The notes beneath the pieces were generated by a model. The model had not been told where the DNA came from. It did no database searches and saw only the letters and a list, made by a program, of their open reading frames with translations. From contig JBOZIK010000001.1 of assembly GCA_051453625.1 (NCBI GenBank), positions 71,400,376-71,464,375 on the forward strand: a stretch of DNA of 64,000 nucleotides, in the 5' to 3' direction. Made by a program: the position numbers and the translations under genes. Numbering within the stretch: position 1 is the first letter of the stretch; each line of letters opens with the position of its first letter. Of the stretch, positions 36,702-48,725 are shown one piece after another. This DNA is from Welwitschia mirabilis. Its lineage: Eukaryota > Gnetophyta > Gnetopsida > Welwitschiales.

Positions 36702-37750
36702 TTAGACATAGCTCGTGAGAATCTTAAGTATTGTATTCCTTTGGATGCTTAGATTTTCTTGTAAATTTTTTTAAAAATTGTTTACAACATTTTTAGATCC
36801 ATTTCTAGTTTTTTTATAATTTTTTTTATGTTTTTATAGTAAAGTTTATGTCTCTCTACATTTTACAAGTTCTTTGAAAAATATATCGAAAAGTATATCT
36901 ACAATAGTTACTTTTTCAAATAGAGTACCTCTAAAGATAAACCACTCTTTGCCATTATTGGTATTTCTCTCTATACTAGTTTTTCTTCTTACCATGGACT
37001 CGAGATATTATACCTCTTAAGTTTTTCCATTACCTATGAACATTTCTATAATCATATTCAGTGCTATTATTGTTGCCTTTTAAATTAAGTGATAACCATT
37101 TTTGTGTTATAGAAATCTCTACTAAAAAGTTATATGGTTACTACCAAGAAATCTAGTTATCCTTTGGCTGCTCCATTTATTGATTTTCTTGTTTAACATT
37201 TATCGATGAATCTCCTATTTTATCTTTTACTATTATCTATGGTATGCCTTACTCATCTTTACGAAAATGTTTTGTGTTTATGTAACGATTTATTTTTCCC
37301 TAACATGCTTCTTTCATTAACTTTATATTACTATTGCTAACTCTATGCTATACATTAATCTTCACTTTTATAGCTTATTTCATAGCTTCACCAACTTTCT
37401 CATGTAAGATCTCTTGATAAATGCATGCCACACCATCCATTGTCTTTCTTACCAATTGTGGAATTATTTTTGTTCTGATGCTAGGTGGACAGTAATCCTT
37501 TTGTCATTTTTGTAGTTGGTATTTTTGAGAAATTAAGTCTATAACTACCATATCATCTAGCTTATTTAGATGTCCTTCTATCATAATTTATGAGAATCTT
37601 TGGATTTATGAAGATGATCTACTTGTGATAAATCCTAAGTGCATTTAAAAAGATTTATAATGGCAAATATTTCACTACTACATCTTTGTCTTCCTGATGG
37701 ATTTCTATTATACTCCGTTTTGCTACAATCACACTCTAATCTTAGCTTAT
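36702..37750 (+). other. Possible copia interior remnant
   Basis: By position it should hold a copia gag. I see only short broken frames and no convincing zinc knuckle or domain. Confidence 0.25.
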
Positions 37751-38949
37751 GTTACCTTAACATTGGAAATGGTATTTATTAGAGTCAAAAATATGGATTT
37801 TTTCATTCTTAAAGCATTCATGTCATTTCATTAACCACATTAGTAATTAAAATATATGGCTACACATTAGATGGCATGAATTGTTAGGCAATTTTACTTG
37901 GTACTTTAATCCCAACCTATACACATGTAAGTAATTACCTAGATTTAAACATTTTTTTGAGATGTTACACATGTGAGATCATTGAACTACTATTCTACTA
38001 GTGTCTAACCAAGTACATAAGCTTATTTTAATGCATTTCTTAATTTTTAAGAAATGTTTTACATTTTTTAAGTTTTTTGACATTCTCTCATGTTTGTAAG
38101 TCCTTAAACTTTAAATTTGAGCCTTTTTTCCAATAATCCTAACATTTTTTAGCATTGTAAGTCAAAATTTCCTCCCTTTTTTTAATTTTTTTCTTATTCT
38201 TTCCCCCCAACCCCCCACCCCCCCCAACACCCTTTTTTTAAAACATCAGTTCAAGTTGGGATAAGACTAGGATCTTTTTAACTTGATTTTTTCTTATTCC
38301 ATTTGGACTCAATTTTTTATTTAGATAGAATCAAGCTCAGCTAGATGATGAGTAAGATTTAATTTACTTGAATATATTAAGATTAAATCCTTATTTTATG
38401 TAGTGATCCTTTTCACAATTAATAATTTTATTAATCTTACTTATGTAATAAAAAGGAAATTGCCTTTTATCATAAATACTTATCAATTTTACTAGTGATA
38501 TGTCTTTGTAGGTGGGGGGAATGAAGATCCTTATGTAGATAGAGATCTATGTTAGGATTTACATTAACTTTTAAATCTTATTATGTAGTCTTAACTACAA
38601 TAACTATTAAGTTTAAGTTATATGAAGGAACCTGTCTCTTTTAAGTGAAAATGTCTCAAGCACCATGAAGTTTAGATTTTCACATATGTTTTAGTAATTG
38701 AGGGTATATTGAGTGAAGGATAGAGGAAATTCTTACTCAATTCAAGAATCCCTTCGAGGGGGTTAAGCCTCTAATAGTCACTTTAAGGCAAATTAGCTTC
38801 ACTTAATTCCATGCTTTTAAAATAATACATAAGCCACTTATATATAGGACATTAGTTCTTTCAATAGAAATTCCTAAGCAATGTGGGACTTAAAAAAAGT
38901 AAAGAAATAACAATATATGCTAAATATAAAAATATAAAAATAAAACTAT
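37751..38949. other. No gene seen; homopolymer and low-complexity DNA
   Basis: Contains C/A homopolymer runs at 38200-38235. Near 38880 there is GCAATGTGGGACTT, a short motif I have seen often in plant repeat DNA. Nothing else is supported. Confidence 0.5.
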
Positions 38950-39990
38950 GGAGTTATATCATTTCATCCCCTTCCCAAAAACCTTCTTTTTAAGGTTGAA
39001 AATATGTAACTTCTTCTTTGAGCTTGTAAAGGCATTTTCATGTACCTTTAATTTCAATCCTATTAGAAGCCTTATAGCATCCATATTTTCATTATACAAA
39101 TCATAATGTATTTATAGGTAGGGATTAAATATTTAACTAAAGAATACATTTAACACTATAGTATTCTTTGCCACCCACATAATACTTCTATTTTGACCAT
39201 TGCATGAGTGCTCTTCATCCTTTGTCTTGAACTGTGGGTTATTCTTATGTTCTCTATAATTCTTTGTTAAGAATTTACACCTAAATTTGGAAGATTAAGA
39301 CCACATCCTACTACATCCTATTCACTTTTATTTTCATAAGGCTTTACTCTTTTAAGATCCTTGTTAGTCTTGATATCTTTCTTCTCATCTCCAAACCTTT
39401 ATTTTTTTTTTTTTTTTAGATTGTAAATCTTGAATAGCTTTTTCCTACAGCTTGAAATCTTGAATGTTCCCCTTCTACAACTCAAAATATTTAGTTGAAT
39501 TTAATTCTTTAGTCTTTTGCATTGGTAATTTAGAACCATTAGTCTATGCATTGAGACCTTCTTTAACATGATCATTATCCCTCTCCACAATATTTTCATC
39601 TTTGAATAGAGTGTTTTCAACTTTGATTTCCTCTAAGATAAAACTACAAGTTTCTTATGCCCTATTTTCAAAGTTTTATCTCCAACTTATACTTTCTTAT
39701 TTTCTATGTTAGTATTCTTTTATCCTGAGTGTTTAGTTTGATCATAATTCATGGAAGGTACCTCTTTAGAAGAAGTTAATAATTTTCCCTAGGCGTAGTT
39801 TAATTTTGACAAACTAATTAATCTTTTAAAATCTTTTAATGCCTTTATATTTCTATTTACTAGTATTTCTACTATATTCCTTGATCTTTCCGTGTATTCT
39901 ACCTACTTAATGAATGCTTCCTTCATGTTTTTAAGCTGATTTTTTGTTTTTGAAATCTTATGCCATCTACGATTATAGGTTTGAGTCCCA
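38950..39990 (-). pseudogene. Unrecognised minus-strand coding relic flanking the foldback element
   Basis: From 39990 down to about 39400 one minus-strand frame runs nearly 200 codons, broken only by single stops and with no frameshift: for example NRRWHKISKTKNQLKNMKEA and later LVNRNIKALKDFKRLISL. The stop positions fit lost Trp, Gln or Arg codons. It is Lys-rich and probably helical. A further fragment with ENMDAIRLLIGLKLKVHENA lies at about 39085-39025. I do not recognise the family; a gag-like or extra retroelement protein is most likely. The same strand remains coding-like to the right of the foldback (58249-58420), in or one base from the same frame. Confidence 0.5.
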
Positions 39991-39995
39991 CTAAT
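39991..39995. repeat. Left candidate target duplication of the foldback element (CTAAT)
   Basis: Identical to 58244-58248, just outside the last matching bases of the inverted arms. Confidence 0.6.
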
Positions 39996-40430
39996 CATGC
40001 TAAAACTATTATTACAATCTATCATCACTTTCAAAATAACTTGATTTAGATGGCTTGATAGAAGGAAAAATGAATTTTTATACTTTAAGTATGATAATAA
40101 ATCAAAAACAAAATTTTGAAACTATTTTTAGAAATGGAAAAACTTTGGTTTTTTATTTAGAAAGGAAAAATTGTAGAGGGAGGCTTTATTAAAAAAAATA
40201 CACTTAGGTGATGAATGAGCTAGGAATTTAAGGTATTATGATATTAAAAATAGTATAAAATTAATTAAACAAATTGTTCAAAGATTATATGAATAAAACT
40301 ACATAGTTTCTAGCCACAGTAAGATTGTTTCACAAATAAAAATAGATAATAAAGTTTAATATATGCATGAAATGATCTTAAAAGATATTATAGATTGATG
40401 TAGCATATAAAACATTTTAATCATAATTCT
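39996..40430 (+). repeat. Foldback left arm, outer part
   Basis: Reverse complement of 57785-58243 with point changes and small indels. Interrupted at 40430 by insertion of element D. Confidence 0.85.
40426..40430. repeat. Left target-site duplication of element D (ATTCT)
   Basis: Exact match to 54342-54346, directly outside both LTR ends. Confidence 0.85.
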
Positions 40431-41767
40431 TGTTGCAATGCTAATTTGTAGGAATGATGGTGTATTTGGAATACTTTTACAAGACATTTATATAGGTTTA
40501 GATGAAATTCTACTAATTATGAATAGTCAATAGGATAATCATGAAAACATGTAATTCTTACATAATTGGAGGCATTTTAGGCATGTTCTAGTGCTTAGCA
40601 TGTTGAAGAAAGACTAATGAAGAAAAAGGCTGATTTTCTTTACTTGAGGATCTTTAGAAGGGTGTGATCCTCAAGACAGAGGGAACAATAACATTATACC
40701 TACTTATCATAATAGAAACATGGACTAGAGGTTGGAGCCAATGAAGCATATTTTTTTATGGAGGTATCATCCCCAGTGTTGTCCTCATGACATTAGGGAT
40801 AATGACATAATTAGAGCCAACCACGTGGTCTATTGTGAAGCAAAAGATTGATTAATTATTTTTTATTATTATGGGGCTTGATCCCCAGTGTCATCTCTAC
40901 AATAATTAGGATGACAACTATTTTATATAAGCGAGGTTGAATTTCTTGTAATGGGATCATGCACTCCACTTGGGCTACTAAGGTTTCTTCACTGACTTCT
41001 AGGATTACGGTTCTAGAACTTTTAATGTAAAACTATAAATACCACCTTGTCCTTACTTCCAAACTATCTTTTGTACTTGATATGCATGTGATGAAAGATT
41101 AAAGAATAAGGTATCCATCTAGTAGCTATAGAAAGAAGTTTCTTTAGTATTAGGCTGAGTATCTTCCATTAGGTTGTGGTTGTTCTATTGTGAATGGATG
41201 TAGTTATTTGAATTAACACAATTGCTTTTTTCATCCCAATTCTATGAATGTCCCTTATGATTTAAGTTGGTCATAGTTAAGTGATAGTTCTGTGATTTAT
41301 TTAGATCATAAGAGCAACCTTTGTTAAGATTGACCTTAGTTAGTGTTATATTTACATTGTTATTCCATTCCATTTCACATTGCATTTTATGTTCTACATG
41401 GTATATCTCATAGTTTATATTTGTTAAGAACTAGTTTAATACTCTTATTAATTGATCTAAAATATAGAGAAGCTAGTCCTTATAATAGAAGGATTAGGAA
41501 CTAAGAGAGTTCATTCCATTTCCATTTTCATTTCACCTCCATTCATCTTGCATTGCACTTAATTTATTATTTACTTTAAGTTATTAAAAGATAAAAGACT
41601 AAAAATACCTTCTGAAATTAATTCTCTAACTCTAAGGCTAGTGCTTTCATTAGGATTATGACATTTAGGTTAACTCCCATCTATACTAGTGTGTGTTTTT
41701 CTACAAGTTATTTTATTTATAGGTTTACCTAAAGGACTTCAAAATTGTATAAATTCATACTACAACA
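40431..41767 (+). repeat. 5' LTR of element D
   Basis: Starts TGTTGCAATGCTAATTTG, ends ATACTACAACA. Matches 52985-54341 along its length. Contains ACTATAAATACC near 41033. Confidence 0.9.
41032..41043 (+). promoter_or_regulatory. TATA box in 5' LTR of element D
   Basis: ACTATAAATACC; the 3' LTR has GCTATAAATAACC at the matching place (near 53608). Its position within the LTR suits the element's own promoter. Confidence 0.6.
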
Positions 41768-41770
41768 TTT

Positions 41771-41788
41771 TGGTGCTATTGCTGGGGA
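41771..41788 (+). other. Primer binding site of element D (tRNA-Asp type)
   Basis: TGGTGCTATTGCTGGGGA against TGGCGCCGTTGCCGGGGA. All four changes lie in the three CpG sites of the original (CG to TG, TA and TG). Confidence 0.9.
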
Positions 41789-42600
41789 AGACCATAAGGA
41801 GCTGGAAAATTATCAATAATCAGATAAGTACTTTGGATCCTCTTTTTAGGTAATATATTTTAATTAGTTCTGTATTTTTATCTTAGATTAAAGTAGGTTT
41901 ATTTTTGTAAGTTTTATTTTTTGTAATTTTTTTAGGGACCTGGTCATTCTCTCTGTTGTCCCAATGACATTGGAAATGACAATTCTAAAATTTTAAAATT
42001 ATTTTTTTTTGCAATTTTTCTTTTGCTTATAGTTTAGTAATAAAGGTACTGTTATCCTATCTATCATCTACACGATAGCCTAGACAACAGTCTTACTTTT
42101 TTGAGTTTCATTAATTTTTCTTTTTGAGTTTCAACTTCTTTTTTCTTTTTCTTTTTTTCTTTTTCTTTGTCTTTTTTTTTTTTTGTGATTGTTGTCTCCC
42201 CTGTCATCCCCATAATAAGGTAAATGATGGGGTCTTATTTTTAATTTTTGGTTTTCTGTTTGTGATCTCTGCATGCAAGGATATAGTGAATTCTGGCAGA
42301 AATACAAAATATTAAAGAAAGTAGAACTTGATTGAAGAAAATTTTTAGCACATGATCATTCGACTTTGAGCAAAATCTAGGTATGTACATCACAGATTTG
42401 CCAGTTCTAAGAATTTTTTTCTCTTATTGAAGAATTATATTTTCCTTTTCTTTTTGTAGTTATTCTGTTAGTTGTTTTTATGATAATTAGACTAATCTCA
42501 ATTTCACATCTTTTGAGTGTTAAAGGATTTCTAATTTTAATAAAAAATGATACATCAAAGAAAATAGAACTCGATATTCATCATTTACTTATCTTCCTTA
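41789..42600 (+). other. 5' leader of element D
   Basis: Non-coding, with T-rich runs at 42000-42185 and several ATGACA/TGTCAT-type motifs (41955-41985, 42060-42090, 42195-42215). The plus-strand frame 42124-42315 is a low-complexity Phe run. Confidence 0.6.
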
Positions 42601-43740
42601 TCATATTAAATTAAATTCTCTTGTTTCATTCATCTTACTTGCTTTAATGAATAGTAATATAAGGACCATTGTGGAACTTCTTTTTGAAAGGAGAAGAAAC
42701 ATGCAAAATGTTGAGAATAATAGTAAGAAAACACTTTAAGATATCTTTGTAGAAAGAAGGAGAAACATAAAAGATTCTGAGGTTTATGATGATCAAACAC
42801 TTCAAGAAGTTTTTGTAAGAGGGAAAACAACATAAAATGCTATTAAGAGTAGGAATTGAGCCCCTTCCTCTTTTCAATCTTCTTATTATTTTCCCTCTTC
42901 TTTTCAAATCTTATATAGAAATGATGATGAAGATTTGCCATATTTTAGGGATTCCACCTCATTTAGACAGACTTCCTACAATCCCTTTTATAAATCCTAA
43001 CCATCTCCAATGCATTACTATGAAGAAGAACCATCTCCCATGATCTATTATAATGAAGAAATGATATATTAAAAGAAAAGATTTATGAAATGAAGAAAAA
43101 CCAGGAAAACATAAATAAGAATCTAAAAACATTAGTTGAAATCTTATATCAAACACTATTACATATTCAAGGATCTTTTACAACAAAACATCCTCATAAC
43201 TATCCTACTTTATCTTATGTTAAGAAAAATGAAGAAAACTTAGAAATAAATGATGATGTTGCTTACTTTCAACTTAAAGATGAAATTATGAATCAAACTT
43301 CAACATCTTACTTATTAGGAGATAAGTAAAAGGGAGATAATAATAACACAAATTAATTTATCAATACTTGGGATGAGGATGATCATTTATTATATGATGT
43401 TATTGAGGTTTTCTATTATATCCCTGTCCTCCATTTATTGCTAGATGCTGGGGATGAGAAATCCATTCATAAAAACACTACAAACTTTTCAATCAATGAT
43501 GAATATGATGCTCTTAGTTCTCTTGATAGTCTTTTTGATGAATCCAATAACTTGGAGAATGAAAGCAATACTCAAAATCAGAAGGAAGATCTAGTTACAA
43601 ATAATAATGAGAAAAGTGAAGTAATAATCCAATGAAATAATGACGTAGATAATAATAAAGAAATTGATTACAATGAAGGACTCACAGAGATTTATTCAAA
43701 TTTCATAGAGGATAGACTTGTTTATTCTATATGTACTTCT
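42601..43740 (+). pseudogene. Element D, gag-position reading frame, copy 1
   Basis: Lies where gag should be. Near 42660-42830 a short unit recurs: LLFERRRNMQ, then IFVERRRNIK, then a third damaged copy. Further on are KKNQENINKNLKTLVEILYQ (43090-43150) and a frame rich in Asp, Glu and Asn (43438-43635). I recognise no capsid or zinc knuckle. The start is unclear because of stops. Copy 2 is 45208-46083. Confidence 0.5.
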
Positions 43741-44640
43741 ATCCTTTTCACTTATGTCTTTATGTATAATTTCAAATTACATTATTCCTTCCACTTTTAC
43801 TTTCACCTTTACATTACGTTAAGATCTTGATAATGATAACCTTTATACATCTCTTTCAATTACACCTTCATATAATTCTCAAGGCCATGTTTCTTTCCTT
43901 AACTCTTATAACATCCATCTTTTCAAAGAGTCTATTTCTTCTATTTCTTAATCTCTTCCTTATTAAACATTCATGTGCTCCTCAAAGTAACATTCTTTCT
44001 TTTTATACCAAGTTTAATTTACCTTGTTCTTTTAAGGATTATTCTTTTTAAAAGATTGATTTGGAATATCTTGACATTTTGAATTGGAGTAAGCCTCATC
44101 TTCTTGATGATAATTCATGCTTAGATTTAAATCTTAAGGAGCTTTTCAATCTTATCCAACATTTTTGAAAGCCCATAAAAACACCTTGGCTCCATTCTTT
44201 GAGTATTATCTTAAATGAATTATATAATGATACTCATTCTTTACACTATTTTAATAAGAGATTATTTTTCAATGTAATTTATTGCTTCTTTATCTCTTAT
44301 TTCAATTTTGAAAATTATGCTATCAAAATTTTATCATTTTACTTCATTTATCTCCAATTAATTTTACTCCACAATGATTTCATACCTTTAATGCTTTATA
44401 AATTGGTTTCTATCTAGTCTGACCCTTATTTTTCCAAAAAATATAATACTCAAGTGCATGTTTTATACAACTAGTTGAACTTCTCAATGATTAGGTCCTT
44501 ATCTTTTAGAAAAAATACATCTTTAAAAGGCTCCATTAAAACTTTCTACTTAAACACTTGGGAAATTCAAAAGTTAATGGATAAAAGGTTAAACATTATT
44601 GAAATATCTATCGGTTAACTTTGAACATGATATAAGAACT
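43741..44640 (+). pseudogene. Element D, unrecognised frame and integrase C-terminus, copy 1
   Basis: 43790-44400 is the damaged counterpart of the open frame at 49215-49940. 44485-44610 is the C-terminal tail of a gypsy integrase, seen in broken frame as GPYLLEKIHLKGSIK and then a KLMDKRLN-type end, like SYLIEKVNSNGSVEV in element A. The integrase catalytic core is missing. Confidence 0.55.
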
Positions 44641-45107
44641 TCTGTTGGAATTTTCCTCCTACCATTATCTAAATTCTTCCTTAGTTGATTCTTTTGGTAA
44701 ACTTTATGCTATCACTTGAACATATTTTACTTGACTAATGTTTTACTTTATGAAGTTACCATAATTTGTAAATATTTTACTTGGGTATTTTAAATAATAA
44801 GATTGGATTCATCTAATCTTCAAACCTTCATATGTCTATAAACTTTATTTTAAAGGAAGATGCCTTAGTTCTTTTGTTTTATTTTAATGATGTGAGTAAT
44901 TAGTTGTTTTAGCATGTTATTTCTTGTTATTTATCTCCTTCCTTCACTTTTATCCTTATGAGTGTTTGATCATGTGTAATTTATCAAAAAAAAAAGAAAA
45001 AAAAGAAATAAAGGCCATGCTTTTTGATGTTATATCTTAAAACATGACCCCTATGATATCCCACTGCAAGTGTATTAGGGTAAATATTCCCAATAAGGGC
45101 CTTTGGT
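44641..45107 (+). other. Element D 3' spacer, copy 1 (stops at gap)
   Basis: Non-coding; aligns with 50140-50660. Ends at the 100-N gap. Confidence 0.65.
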
Positions 45108-45207
45108 NNNNNNNNNNNNNNNNNNNNNNNNNNNNNNNNNNNNNNNNNNNNNNNNNNNNNNNNNNNNNNNNNNNNNNNNNNNNNNNNNNNNNNNNNNNNN
45201 NNNNNNN
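45108..45207. other. Assembly gap, 100 N, between interior copies of element D
   Basis: A run of exactly 100 N. The right side restarts at the sequence of 42836. Confidence 1.
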
Positions 45208-46083
45208 AATGCTATTAAGAGTAGGAATTGAGCCCCTTCCTCTTTTCAATCTTCTTATTATTTTCCCTCTTCTTTTTAAATCTTATATAGAAATGATGAT
45301 GAAGGTTTTCCAAATTTTAGGAATTCCACCTCATTTAGACAAACTTCTTATAAACCCTTTCATCAGTTCCAACTACCTCCCATGCATCACTATGAAGAAG
45401 AACCATCTTCCATGACTATTACAAGGAAGTAAATAATCCATTAAAAGAAAAGATTGATGAAATAAAGAAAAACCAAGAAAACACAAATAAGAATCTAGAA
45501 AAATTAGTTGAAATCTTGTAACAAAACCTATTACATATTCAAGGATCTTTTATAACACAACATCCTTACAACCATCTTACTTAATTCTACCTTGAGGAAA
45601 ATGAAGAAAACTTAGAAACAAATGATGAGGATTCTTGCTTTTAACTTTAATATGAAATTGTGGATCAAACTTCAACATCCTACTCATTAAGAGATAAGTA
45701 AAACAGAGACAATAATAACACAAATCAACATTAGATGATGATATTGAGATATTAGATTATATCTCTACCATTTATTTACTATTAAATAATCGAGATGTGA
45801 AATCCAATCATGAAAAAACTAAAAACTTTCCAATCAATGATGAAGATGATGCTCTTATTTCTCTTGATAATCTGTTTGATGAATCTAATAAATTAGAAAA
45901 TGAAATCCATATTTAATACAAGATGGAAGATATAGTTGCTAACAATAATGAGAAAAGTGAAGCAAAAACCCAACAAAATAATGATAAAGATAATAGTAAA
46001 AAAATTAATCATAATGAAGGACTCACAAAGATTCATTCATTTTTCATAGAGGATAGACTTATTCATTCTACCCATACTTCTAC
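45208..46083 (+). pseudogene. Element D, gag-position reading frame, copy 2
   Basis: Aligns with 42836-43740. The open piece from 45923 carries the same acidic, Asn-rich end (NNNEKSEAKTQQNNDKDN). Similarity stops near 46083, where copy 1 continues directly into the sequence found here at 49275. Confidence 0.6.
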
Positions 46084-47310
46084 ATTAGGTATTAGAATAC
46101 CTTCTTATGTTCATCTAGAACTTTTCATCCAAATGTTTAATTGTCTATGTTGGATTGATGATATTTGTTTTTTACACCTTTTAAATTTTATGCTTTGTTT
46201 TTTAAATCATTTGATGATTTTTCCCTGATGCTCTTACTTTTCCTTTTTCCTCTTTTTAAAGGTGAATCCCTTTCCATTCTTTTTTCATTGGTGGAAAGAG
46301 CTGAATTATTTTGGAGTTTGGATACACTTATGGGTATGGAATTTTTTATTCCCTAATTCTTTGTTATGGAGGGAAAAGAAATGGAGTCATTTGAAGTCTT
46401 CCATAAACTTTTTTTGATTAAAGAGAGAAATAGATGATTATATTAAGGTTATGCTAGAAAAAGTAGATCCATGAGCAGTAGTTTTTTTGGAATATTTTTA
46501 TTGTACATAAAAAGGTGCTAAAAAATTTTCCAGTTGTTTTTAAATATATAACTAAAAAGAATATACATAATAAATAACTCCATCTTTTATATAATGGAAA
46601 TCTTAATATTTTTCCAAACCCTAGTTTGTAACCTATAAATATTTTTTTTAATTGAATTACCAAAGCATGATGAACTTTATGATCTTTATGACTTTTTTGA
46701 GACTTTTTTTTTTGGGGTTAAAACTTATAAAGGTTTTTCAAAATCTATATGAACCTTATAATACCAAAAAATTTCAATTGATTTTTAGATTTTTCCAAAA
46801 TATCTTAAGCTTTTTTTAATTAATATTGAGATTTTTTCAATTGATCTTGAGCTTAAGTTCTTAACTCTTCTATTTGAGTTTGGATTTTTTTAATCTTAGA
46901 TTTATACTATTTTTTTTGAAATTGGATCCATCTTTTTTGAAAAAAATACATTGAATTTTAGATAAAAATATCTTATTTACAATTTTGAAAGAAGAATTTA
47001 CTATTTTTATTGAACATCTCTCCATTTTGAAAGAAATCTACTCCAAAACTTTTTTTCTTTTATACATTAATTTGATATTTATAAGCTAGATCTATTCTTT
47101 TATTATAATAAAAATCTATGTTATAAAGAAAGAAATTCTCAATTCCTAAAAAAAAGGCAAAGAAAGAATCATGTTCATAAGCAATTCTTTGTGATAGATT
47201 AAGTTTGTGAACCTGACTATCTTTAAAAAAAAAGAGAATTCATGCATACTTACAAGTTATGTTTTCTCTACTCTACAAATAGATCAAAATAATAATAAAA
47301 TAAAAATGCA
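46084..47310. other. Extra DNA in element D copy 2, left of plastid fragments; no gene seen
   Basis: Absent from copy 1. T-rich. Short frames at 46165-46356 and 46454-46663 have no recognisable content. It may be further organelle or filler DNA. Confidence 0.45.
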
Positions 47311-47475
47311 ACTTTGGTGTACCAGTTATCATGTCCATGGTAGATACTAGGTAGCCAAGTATAGAGTAGATAACTATTAAAAGCATTTAAGTAAGAAGCC
47401 CATCTTAAGATGAGTGCTCTCCAACTTACTTGCCTCTGGCTACCAACAAAGCCAGAGGTAAGGTTCTCTATCCTT
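47311..47475 (+). pseudogene. Plastid 23S rRNA 3' end, decayed nuclear copy
   Basis: GGTGTACCAGTTATC and AAGCCCATCTTAAGATGAG are the end of chloroplast 23S rRNA with C-to-T and G-to-A changes. The CCTCTGGCT/AGCCAGAGG stem at about 47434-47460 is a terminal rRNA hairpin. It is directly followed by 4.5S, as in plastid genomes. Confidence 0.8.
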
Positions 47476-47503
47476 ACACGAAGTCAAGTAACCTGTTGAA
47501 TAA

Positions 47504-47609
47504 GATAAGATCATGATGAGACAAGCCATTTATCATCATGATAGGTGTCAAGTGAAGATGTAGTAATGTATGTAGTTGAGGCATTCTTAAAAACCAAGAT
47601 ATTTGAATC
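47504..47609 (+). pseudogene. Plastid 4.5S rRNA, decayed nuclear copy
   Basis: Matches chloroplast 4.5S rRNA end to end, with GAGACAAGCCATTTATCATC and GATAGGTGTCAAGTG. The following bases to about 47651 resemble the 4.5S-5S spacer. Confidence 0.82.
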
Positions 47610-47769
47610 TTGTTCCTCCATGACTAACCTGATCAATCTAGTTAGTCACTAGATTTTTTAAAAACTAATAGAAATTCCATTTAATAAAATAGAGGAATTA
47701 TAAATCTCTAATAAAAAAAATAGAAATATCATAAATATAACCATGAAAAAACCCATAAGAGGAGTTTTC

Positions 47770-48066
47770 CCCCCTCAGATACCATCATTGATTTTTCTCT
47801 GAGAAAAGAAGTTCATGACCCATAAGCCTTCTGCCTTCATATGGCATTGCTTTGTTAGGCTTTTTCCATTGTATAAAATTATCCAATACTGCCTTTTTTA
47901 GGAGTCTGAGTCATGTCTTAGTCCCAGTGTGATAGGTCGTCCTCTCAGACTAGCTATTGATCATTGTTTTGCTAACTCATTACCTCACCAACTAACTAAT
48001 TAGACATGAGCCCCTCCTTAGATGGATTCCTCTTTTTTGATCCTTAGCCTATGGGGTATTAGTAGT
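47770..48066 (-). pseudogene. Plastid 16S rRNA 5' domain, decayed nuclear copy
   Basis: Plus-strand blocks CAGATACCATCATTG, GAGAAAAGAAGTTCATGACC, GGAGTCTGAGTCATGTCT, CTCACCAACTAACTAATTAG and GGGGTATTAGTAG are the complement of the first third of chloroplast 16S rRNA. The order is collinear with the gene. It is inverted relative to the neighbouring 23S/4.5S piece. Confidence 0.88.
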
Positions 48067-48365
48067 CAAATATGATGAGTAGTCAGATCCTAGACCAAAC
48101 CTTAGTTAAACCTTGGAAATCTTGATGCCATAATGCTTTTTTTCCATCTATCGTTATTCTACTAAAATAATCTATGAGTGAAAGTGAAAAATTAAAAAAG
48201 TACCTTTAGAGCATATCACGCAATATCAACTATATTCACAAGCTTTTTCTATTAAAAAAAATCCATTTTTGATTTGATTACTATTGATAAGAGAACTAAA
48301 CATCATAGTGCAAAGTAAACATAATATAAATCCAACTTTGGATTCTAATAAACCTTATTTATAAA
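48067..48365. other. Segment between 16S and rbcL pieces, origin not recognised
   Basis: About 300 AT-rich bases with no match I can name. It may be plastid spacer, mitochondrial DNA or filler. Confidence 0.35.
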
Positions 48366-48592
48366 TGGCCTTCCAAAGCTATAGGCATGACATCTAGTAT
48401 GGATACCCAATCTTGAGTGAAACAAATACCATGACTTCGGTCTTTTTTAATAAAGTCTTCATGTAATAAATCCACAAAACATAAAGTGATTTCTCGTTCT
48501 CCTTCAAGTTTACCTACTATAGTTCAAGCATGAATATAATCCCCATCGAACATTCTTAATGCTTTAGCCAGTACATAGAAATGCATATCATA
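48366..48592 (-). pseudogene. rbcL: Plastid rbcL fragment, decayed nuclear copy
   Basis: The minus strand encodes an internal segment of the Rubisco large subunit, with MHFYVLAKALRM, then [27 protein letters not shown] and [10 protein letters not shown] stop replaces Gly just before TIVGKLEGE. It covers about 75 of some 475 codons, with no start or end of the gene present. Confidence 0.85.
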
Positions 48593-48725
48593 TATAATAG
48601 ATTTCATCTATGCAGATAGAATTGTGTGGAAATTTGTATTTAATGAAAGCTATATGTGTGGTTTGGAGGGAGATCTTTCATACTAGGAATTCACCCTACA
48701 ATATGAATTCAAAAAGCCAAAATAA
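48593..48725 (+). pseudogene. rps12: Plastid rps12 3' end, decayed nuclear copy
   Basis: Matches the end of the cis-spliced intron and the short last exon of plastid rps12: GTTTGGAGGGAGATCTTTCA, then CACCCTACAATATG, ending in codons for KKPK and TAA at 48723-48725. It joins the rbcL piece directly although the two genes lie far apart in a plastid genome. Confidence 0.8.

Noticed and set aside
38200-38235. C-rich run as a regulatory or structural element
   Set aside because: Simple homopolymer sequence; a similar run occurs near 63470 with no shared context.
42124-42315. Plus-strand open frame of 63 codons
   Set aside because: Poly-Phe from a T-rich run in the leader of element D.
47430-47465. 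Perfect 9-bp hairpin CCTCTGGCT/AGCCAGAGG as a transposon end or terminator
   Set aside because: Explained by the 3' terminal helix of the plastid 23S rRNA fragment in which it lies.
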